The position numbers and the translations under genes are program-made. Positions 60,344 to 64,000 of a stretch of 64,000 bases of DNA are shown here, one piece after another. The stretch spans positions 3,224,001 through 3,288,000 of the forward strand of contig OZ253453.1 of the NCBI GenBank assembly GCA_965261455.1, in the 5' to 3' direction. Position 1 is the first letter of the stretch. Every line of letters begins with the position of its first letter. The stretch is from DAOUKH01 sp965261455 (GTDB lineage Bacteria > Chloroflexota > Dehalococcoidia > SHYB01). A model generated the notes under the pieces. It was not told the origin of the DNA. It saw only the letters and a program-made list of their open reading frames with translations, and made no database searches.

Positions 60344-60470
60344 GGCCCTACCTTGCAGATTCGGGCTTTGCATGCCCTGGCAACTGTTCGGGCTCTTCCT
60401 TGGAGTAGGAGCGGCGACCATCGCTCTCCCACGGTCTTTCTTGGACCAGGGGGGTATCGGTCTACCGCTC
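60344..60470 (-). ncRNA. Predicted bridge RNA with target- and donor-binding loops
   Basis: Read 5' to 3' on the minus strand. Loop 1 (60470-60409) has the outer stem GAGCGG..CCGCTC plus GACC..GGTC, the apical hairpin GGTC-CAAGAAA-GACC, and two unpaired strands, GATACCCCCCT and GTGGGAGAG. Loop 2 (60395-60344) has the outer stem GCCC..GGGC, the apical hairpin GGGC-ATGCAAA-GCCC, and unpaired GAACAGTTGCC and GAATCTGCAAGG. In loop 1, CCCCCT equals the left target up to the core, and GTGGGAGAG pairs with the right target CTCTCCCGC (one G-U). In loop 2, ACAGTTGC equals the element's right end plus core base, and TGCAAG pairs with its left end CTTGTA (one G-U). This is the TBL/DBL logic of IS110 bridge RNAs. 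Confidence 0.8.
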
Positions 60471-60488
60471 TCCTCCCCAAGATACAAG

Positions 60489-60600
60489 GGGGCAAGACCC
60501 CGCGCCGCCTCCATGTTCCAAGGCCAGCGGGCGGCGTTCTTCCCCTCGACGGAGTCTTGCAAGGGTCTCCAGAGGGGGAGAGGTCTAGGGTGCGGCTCCA
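60489..60600. repeat. Dispersed repeat, right half, after the IS110 element
   Basis: GGGGCAAGACCCCGCGCCGC, then CCAGCGGGCGGCGTTCTTCC, CCTCGACGGAGTCTTGCAAG and GTCTCCAGAGGGGGAGAGG continue the repeat broken at 59340. The same order appears at 50.64-50.73 kb without an insertion. Confidence 0.8.
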
Positions 60601-60612
60601 GGAGGCGGTTTC

Positions 60613-60642
60613 TTGACCCTTCAGAAGGGGCGCTGCTACAAT
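60613..60642 (+). promoter_or_regulatory. Promoter of coaE
   Basis: TTGACC (60613-60618), an 18-base spacer and TACAAT (60637-60642), five of six consensus matches at each box, lie about 50 bases before the coaE ATG. They stand just outside the repeat that hosts the IS110 element, so the insertion does not break coaE expression. Confidence 0.65.
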
Positions 60643-60693
60643 GCGAGACCGCTTACGGCGGGAATCCCAGAGGGGAACGAGGGTCGGCGTCGC

Positions 60694-61290
60694 ATGCTCG
60701 TTATTGGTCTGACCGGCGGTATTGGCAGCGGTAAGACCACCGTATCGGGTTTCCTGGAAGAGCTTGGCGCCGAGGTCATCGACGCCGACAAGGTTGGCCA
60801 CGTCACCTACTTGCCGGACATGCCGGCGTGGCGGGACTTGATCGACACTTGGGGCGAAGACCTACTCCAGCCCAACCGCGAGGTCGACCGGAAGAAGCTC
60901 GGCGCCATCGTCTTCAGCGATCCCGCGAACCTGGGAAAGCTTAACAGCATCGTGCATCCCCGCATGCGCGACATCATGAACGACCGGATTGAGGCCTTTC
61001 GCGGGAAAGGCAAACAAGTCGTGGTGGTGGACGCGGCGATCTTGATCGAGGCGAAGTGGACCTCGTTAGTCGACGAGGTGTGGGTGACCGCCGCGCCCGA
61101 GGACGTCGTGGTCCAGCGGGTCATGGCGCGGAATGGGTGGGACGAGGAGCAGGTGCGCTCGCGGATGGCGTCGCAGATGCCGACGGAGGAGCGCCAGGGC
61201 TACGCTCAGGTAGTGATCGACACGAACGCCTCGTTGGACGAAGTCCGCGAGCGGGTGCGGGCGGCCTTCGAAGCGCGCGCCGCCGTCTAG
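60694..61290 (+). CDS. coaE: Dephospho-CoA kinase
   Basis: A 198-residue kinase that phosphorylates the 3'-hydroxyl of dephospho-CoA, the last step of CoA synthesis. It has Walker A IGLTGGIGSGKTTVSGFL, EVIDADKVGHVTY (the substrate-binding Asp), the NSIVHPRMRDIMNDRI core and the lid RNGWDEEQVRSRMASQMPTE, then VIDTNASLDEVRERV. All key parts are present and the length is normal. ATG 60694 is chosen because MLVIGLTGG matches the family start; the frame is open from 60613. Confidence 0.96.
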   Translation: MLVIGLTGGIGSGKTTVSGFLEELGAEVIDADKVGHVTYLPDMPAWRDLIDTWGEDLLQPNREVDRKKLGAIVFSDPANLGKLNSIVHPRMRDIMNDRIEAFRGKGKQVVVVDAAILIEAKWTSLVDEVWVTAAPEDVVVQRVMARNGWDEEQVRSRMASQMPTEERQGYAQVVIDTNASLDEVRERVRAAFEARAAV

Positions 61291-61332
61291 GCGGGCTCGC
61301 CGAGACGCCCGCCGCGAGCGGGACGCCCCCCT

Positions 61333-61378
61333 AAGGAAGCAGGAACAATGGCCACCAAGGAAGCAGGAACAATGGCCA
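61333..61378 (+). repeat. Direct repeat duplicating a ribosome site and start codon
   Basis: AAGGAAGCAGGAACAATGGC (and the next two bases, CA) occurs at 61333-61354 and again, 24 bases later, at 61357-61378. Each copy includes a Shine-Dalgarno sequence and an ATG in the same frame, so either start gives the AAA protein with or without MATKEAGT. Confidence 0.85.
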
Positions 61379-62274
61379 AAGCGGGCAAAGAGCAGACGCT
61401 CTATCGCCACTACATCATCGAAGAGTACATACTCGAAGATGAGCCGTTCTATCTTCCGGTCAACGACGAGGTAGACATCTTCGAGGCCGCCTACAAGGCG
61501 AAGATACCGGTGTTGCTCAAGGGCCCGACGGGCTGTGGGAAGACGCGGTTCGTCGAGTACATGTCGTGGAGACTCGGCCGGCCCCCGGCCCGGGGACGGA
61601 AGGGCGGGAAGGCCGCCTCGAAGAACGGCGCCGTGAAGGGGCTGCCTCTCGTCACTATCGCCTGCCACGAAGACCTGACGTCCAGCGACCTGGTGGGGCG
61701 CTACCTCTTGGAGGGGCAGGAGACGAAGTGGATCGACGGGCCGCTGAGCCGTGCGGTGAAGGTGGGCGCCATCTGCTACCTCGACGAGATCGTCGAGGCG
61801 CGGAAGGACACGACGGTGCTCATTCACCCGCTGACCGACCACCGGCGCCTGCTGCCCGTGGAGAAGCGCGGCGAGATCCTGGAAGCCAGCGACCGTTTCC
61901 TGCTGGTCATGTCGTACAACCCCGGCTACCAGAGCGCGCTCAAAGATCTGAAGCACAGCACCCGACAGCGGTTCATCTCGTTGGAGTTCGACTACTCACC
62001 CAGGGAGATCGAGACGCAGGTGATCGAGCACGAGGCCGGCGTGGGGCCGGACGTGGCGATGAATCTCGCCAAGCTGGGCGAGAAGGTCCGTCACCTGAAG
62101 GACCACGGTCTCCACGAGGGCGTGAGCACCCGCTTGCTCATCTACGCGGGTCGGCTGATCGCGGGCGGCATCCCGGCGCGGCGCGCCTGTCAGACGGCGG
62201 TGGTGTGGGGACTGACCGACGACAGCGAGGTGCAGCGCAGCATCGAAGAAGTGGTCTCGAGCATCTTCCCCTAG
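61348..62274 (+). CDS. NorQ/CbbQ/NirQ-type AAA+ ATPase
   Basis: A 308-residue MoxR-class ATPase. PVLLKGPTGCGKTRFVEYMS is Walker A (59-66), GAICYLDEIVEARKDTTVLI Walker B, and VMSYNPGYQSALKDLKHSTR the sensor/arginine-finger region. Members activate nitric-oxide reductase, Rubisco or other metalloenzymes together with a vWA-domain partner (NorD/CbbO), which follows here at 62351. Neither nor nor rbc genes are seen. The start is ATG 61348 or 61372, since the start region is duplicated; I list the longer form. Confidence 0.9.
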   Translation: MATKEAGTMAKAGKEQTLYRHYIIEEYILEDEPFYLPVNDEVDIFEAAYKAKIPVLLKGPTGCGKTRFVEYMSWRLGRPPARGRKGGKAASKNGAVKGLPLVTIACHEDLTSSDLVGRYLLEGQETKWIDGPLSRAVKVGAICYLDEIVEARKDTTVLIHPLTDHRRLLPVEKRGEILEASDRFLLVMSYNPGYQSALKDLKHSTRQRFISLEFDYSPREIETQVIEHEAGVGPDVAMNLAKLGEKVRHLKDHGLHEGVSTRLLIYAGRLIAGGIPARRACQTAVVWGLTDDSEVQRSIEEVVSSIFP

Positions 62275-62350
62275 GCTCGGCGCCGCTTCGCCGCTTGGTC
62301 ATACCCCGCTGTTCCAGTGAGGTCGAAATTCCGGCGAGGGAAACGCTTCC

Positions 62351-64000
62351 GTGACGGATAAGGCTTACGACTCCGCCGCGTTCGAATCGCAGTTGCAGCG
62401 ATTCCCCGTTTCCGTCGTCACCGAGTTCCGCGGCGCCAAGGAAGAGGCCCGCAAGCATCTCGGCGCGGACGACTACCGGACATGGGCCGCGGAGGGCATC
62501 TCGCTGGCGCAGCACACCTTCCGTTCGTGGGAGGCGGCGACCGAGTACTTCAAATCGACGCCGCGGGTGGTGCAGGCGCTCGACTTTCCCGAAGTGATGG
62601 AGTGGGCACGGTGGGGACGGGCGCTGTCGTCCGACTCCCCGGTTATCGCGTCGTCCTTCTTCCGCGCCACGCCTGAGGTGATCCCCTACGTCCGGGGCTC
62701 CGAGCTGGGCCGTTGGGCCGGCGTCGGCAAACGCCTCTATAAAGGGACGTGGAAGTCGAGCTCCCTCGCCTCTACCTACTTCGAGACCAGCCCCCGCCTG
62801 CTGGGCGCGCTGACCCTCGACGAGCTCGAAGACCTCGTTGAGTTCATCGACAGCTTGGCGCAGAAGTCCTACGACCTCGCGAACGAGTGCCTGGCGCTGG
62901 CGAGCGCCGTCTTCCCCAAGATCGACGGCGGCGACCGGGTCAGCTTCCTGAACCTGGGCTCGGTGCTGGTGAAAGGGAACTGGCGCGACGTCAAGCCGTA
63001 TTTCGAGAACGGCCCGAAGATCATCGAGCGCGTCGAACCCCGCCAGCGGGGCCGGTTCCTCCAATTGGCCCAGCAGCTTTCGCGGCAGGGGACGGGCAAC
63101 ACCATCACCTTCCTCGTCGAGGCCTCCACGGCCTTGGGCGAGGTGGACGCCGAACTGCACGGCCCGTTGCTCGACATGGCCGACCGCCTCGCGGGCCACT
63201 CCGCCGCGGCAGTCGGCGAGTTCGTCAAGAACGTGCCTCTGGTCATGGACCGGCTGCGGGGCGAGCGCCTCGAAGGCTGGTTCGAGGAGGGGTTGCGCGT
63301 CCTCGGCGAAAACGAGGACGGGGGCCTCGCCTTCTTCCGCCTCGAATCGGGCCGCGCGGAGCGCGCCATCGAGGAGCTGTCGTCGGGGCTCGATCTCTCG
63401 CGGGTGAACGAAGTCCTGACGATGTACTGCCGCGCGCTCGCGGGCCAGCGGGTCGAGTTGCGGCCCACCGACGAGCTTCAGGACAAGGGTATCGGCTGGA
63501 CGTCGTCGGACTATGCGACGACCGAAGGCAACAACATCTTCCTCCCCGCCTTCGTGGAGCGCTATGGCACGAAGGACGAGAACTTCGCGTGGTTCAAGGT
63601 CATCGCCACGCACCAAGTGGGCCACCTAGAATTTGGGAGCTTCCGCTTCCGGTTCGACAAGCCCTCAACGGTCTTCGCCGCCGAGGAGCAGCGGGCCGTC
63701 CTGGGCAAGCGCGACGGCGACAGCGCCGCGCGCATCGACCTGGAACGCTTCTTCGATCTCTTCGGCGACCGGCGGCTCGCCTCCGATGTCTTCATGCTCG
63801 TCGAGGACGGGCGCATCGATCATCGCGTGAAGTACGAGTACGCCGGAATCAGTGAGAGCTACCGCCGCGTCCAGCATGAATCGCTGCATTCGCGCCCGGA
63901 ACCGGACACGCTGCCGTTGCGCGAGGCGGCGATGGAAGTGCTGGTGCGACTGAGCCTCGAAGAGAAGGGCACCGTCAGGACGCCCGCCGAGATCTCGGAG
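62351..64000 (+). CDS. NorD/CbbO-like protein, partner of the AAA+ ATPase (3' end outside window)
   Basis: GTG 62351 opens a frame that stays open for 550 codons to the window end. It reads VTDKAYDSAAFESQLQRFPV at the start, with a repetitive helical N-terminal part (TWAAEGISLAQHTFRSWEAA, SSFFRATPEVIPYVRG, TYFETSPRLLGALTLDELED). About residue 400 comes IFLPAFVERYGTKDENFAWF and VIATHQVGHLEFGSFRFRFD, an HxxxH block typical of NorD proteins ahead of their C-terminal vWA domain. That domain would be beyond 64000. It probably acts as the substrate adaptor for the ATPase. No ORF caller needing a stop would list it. Confidence 0.85.
   Translation, partial: MTDKAYDSAAFESQLQRFPVSVVTEFRGAKEEARKHLGADDYRTWAAEGISLAQHTFRSWEAATEYFKSTPRVVQALDFPEVMEWARWGRALSSDSPVIASSFFRATPEVIPYVRGSELGRWAGVGKRLYKGTWKSSSLASTYFETSPRLLGALTLDELEDLVEFIDSLAQKSYDLANECLALASAVFPKIDGGDRVSFLNLGSVLVKGNWRDVKPYFENGPKIIERVEPRQRGRFLQLAQQLSRQGTGNTITFLVEASTALGEVDAELHGPLLDMADRLAGHSAAAVGEFVKNVPLVMDRLRGERLEGWFEEGLRVLGENEDGGLAFFRLESGRAERAIEELSSGLDLSRVNEVLTMYCRALAGQRVELRPTDELQDKGIGWTSSDYATTEGNNIFLPAFVERYGTKDENFAWFKVIATHQVGHLEFGSFRFRFDKPSTVFAAEEQRAVLGKRDGDSAARIDLERFFDLFGDRRLASDVFMLVEDGRIDHRVKYEYAGISESYRRVQHESLHSRPEPDTLPLREAAMEVLVRLSLEEKGTVRTPAEISE

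Larger units (their letters stand above)
59343..60486 (-). mobile_element. IS110-family insertion sequence with CT cores
   Basis: The element's limits come from the interrupted repeat. The left flank CAGCGGGAG-AG ends at 59342 and the right flank AG-GGGGCAAGACC resumes at 60487. Both sides carry the dinucleotide AG (CT on the transposase strand), as in IS110 elements such as IS621 that recombine at a CT core. There are no terminal inverted repeats. The element is 1144 bases: a 157-base left end before the transposase start and a 15-base right end after its stop, the IS110-group layout with a non-coding left end. Confidence 0.85.

Noticed and set aside
59343..60387. CAACTGT direct repeat (59343-59349 and 60381-60387) as the two ends or target duplication of the IS
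   Set aside because: The second copy lies inside the left end and is better explained as the donor guide of the bridge RNA. The interrupted repeat places the right end at 60486.
62138..63625. A 495-codon minus-strand open frame
   Set aside because: Antisense to the NorD-like gene, which has no stop in 550 codons and clear family motifs.

Overview
Organism. The window is high-GC (about 65 percent by eye) bacterial DNA, with Shine-Dalgarno-led genes, frequent GTG and TTG starts, and short intergenic gaps on both strands. The gene content suggests a heterotrophic, probably aerobic Chloroflexota of the SAR202/Dehalococcoidia type: many amidohydrolase-2 paralogs, crotonases, a class III CoA-transferase, peptide-type ABC binding proteins with long low-complexity linkers, a luciferase-like monooxygenase, and SCP2-thiolase/DUF35 pairs. 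This assignment is an inference from gene families; no rRNA or tRNA gene was seen. Housekeeping anchors are cimA (citramalate synthase), lepA (EF4) and coaE.

Layout. 0-8 kb: end of an amidohydrolase, an MFS carrier, cimA, a HigBA toxin-antitoxin pair with its operator, a broken HAD gene, lepA, dienelactone hydrolase. 8.6-9.4 kb: a lipoprotein peroxiredoxin whose redox-active position is an in-frame TGA followed by a SECIS-like hairpin, so a probable selenoprotein. 9.4-19.6 kb: PAC2 protein, EthD-like protein, D-aminoacylase-like amidohydrolase, a peptide ABC importer (binding protein with a collagen-like linker, then two permeases, no ATPase), two amidohydrolases. 19.8-32 kb: acyl-CoA style catabolism (alpha/beta hydrolases, crotonases, SDR, CoA-transferase, thioesterase, isocitrate-lyase family, NDP-forming CoA ligase, TIM-barrel isomerase) plus two small hydrolase/isomerase-fold proteins that lack their usual catalytic residues. 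32.3-36.6 kb: a defence-type island with a conserved small-protein/PIN pair and a Dcm-endonuclease-Vsr cassette lying inside the remains of a type ISP-like restriction-modification gene. 37-42.8 kb: a tandemly duplicated amidohydrolase-cupin unit, CoA ligase, MaoC protein. 42.8-48.5 kb: a second peptide ABC importer and a decapitated paralog of its binding protein. 48.6-53.7 kb: two thiolase-like/DUF35 pairs around another amidohydrolase. 53.8-55.7 kb: an AT-rich HNH gene and small unknown genes. 56-59 kb: luciferase-like oxidoreductase, GNAT, amidohydrolase. 59.3-60.5 kb: an IS110-family element. 60.7-64 kb: coaE and a NorQ/NorD-like AAA-vWA pair that runs off the window.

How it fits together. 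The catabolic genes look like scattered parts for importing small organic acids and peptides and breaking them down as CoA thioesters. A family of GC-rich palindromic repeats fills most longer intergenic gaps (about 6.6, 11.2, 15.2, 24.9, 32.1, 36.6, 46.9, 50.6, 55.8, 59.2 and 60.5 kb). The IS110 element sits inside one copy. Its left-end non-coding region folds into two loops whose unpaired strands match, respectively, the target flanks and the element's own ends, as expected of a bridge RNA. The four observations I rate highest are this readable bridge RNA, the TGA-containing peroxiredoxin, the restriction-modification system nested in another, and the duplicated amidohydrolase-cupin unit with its cupin scar.
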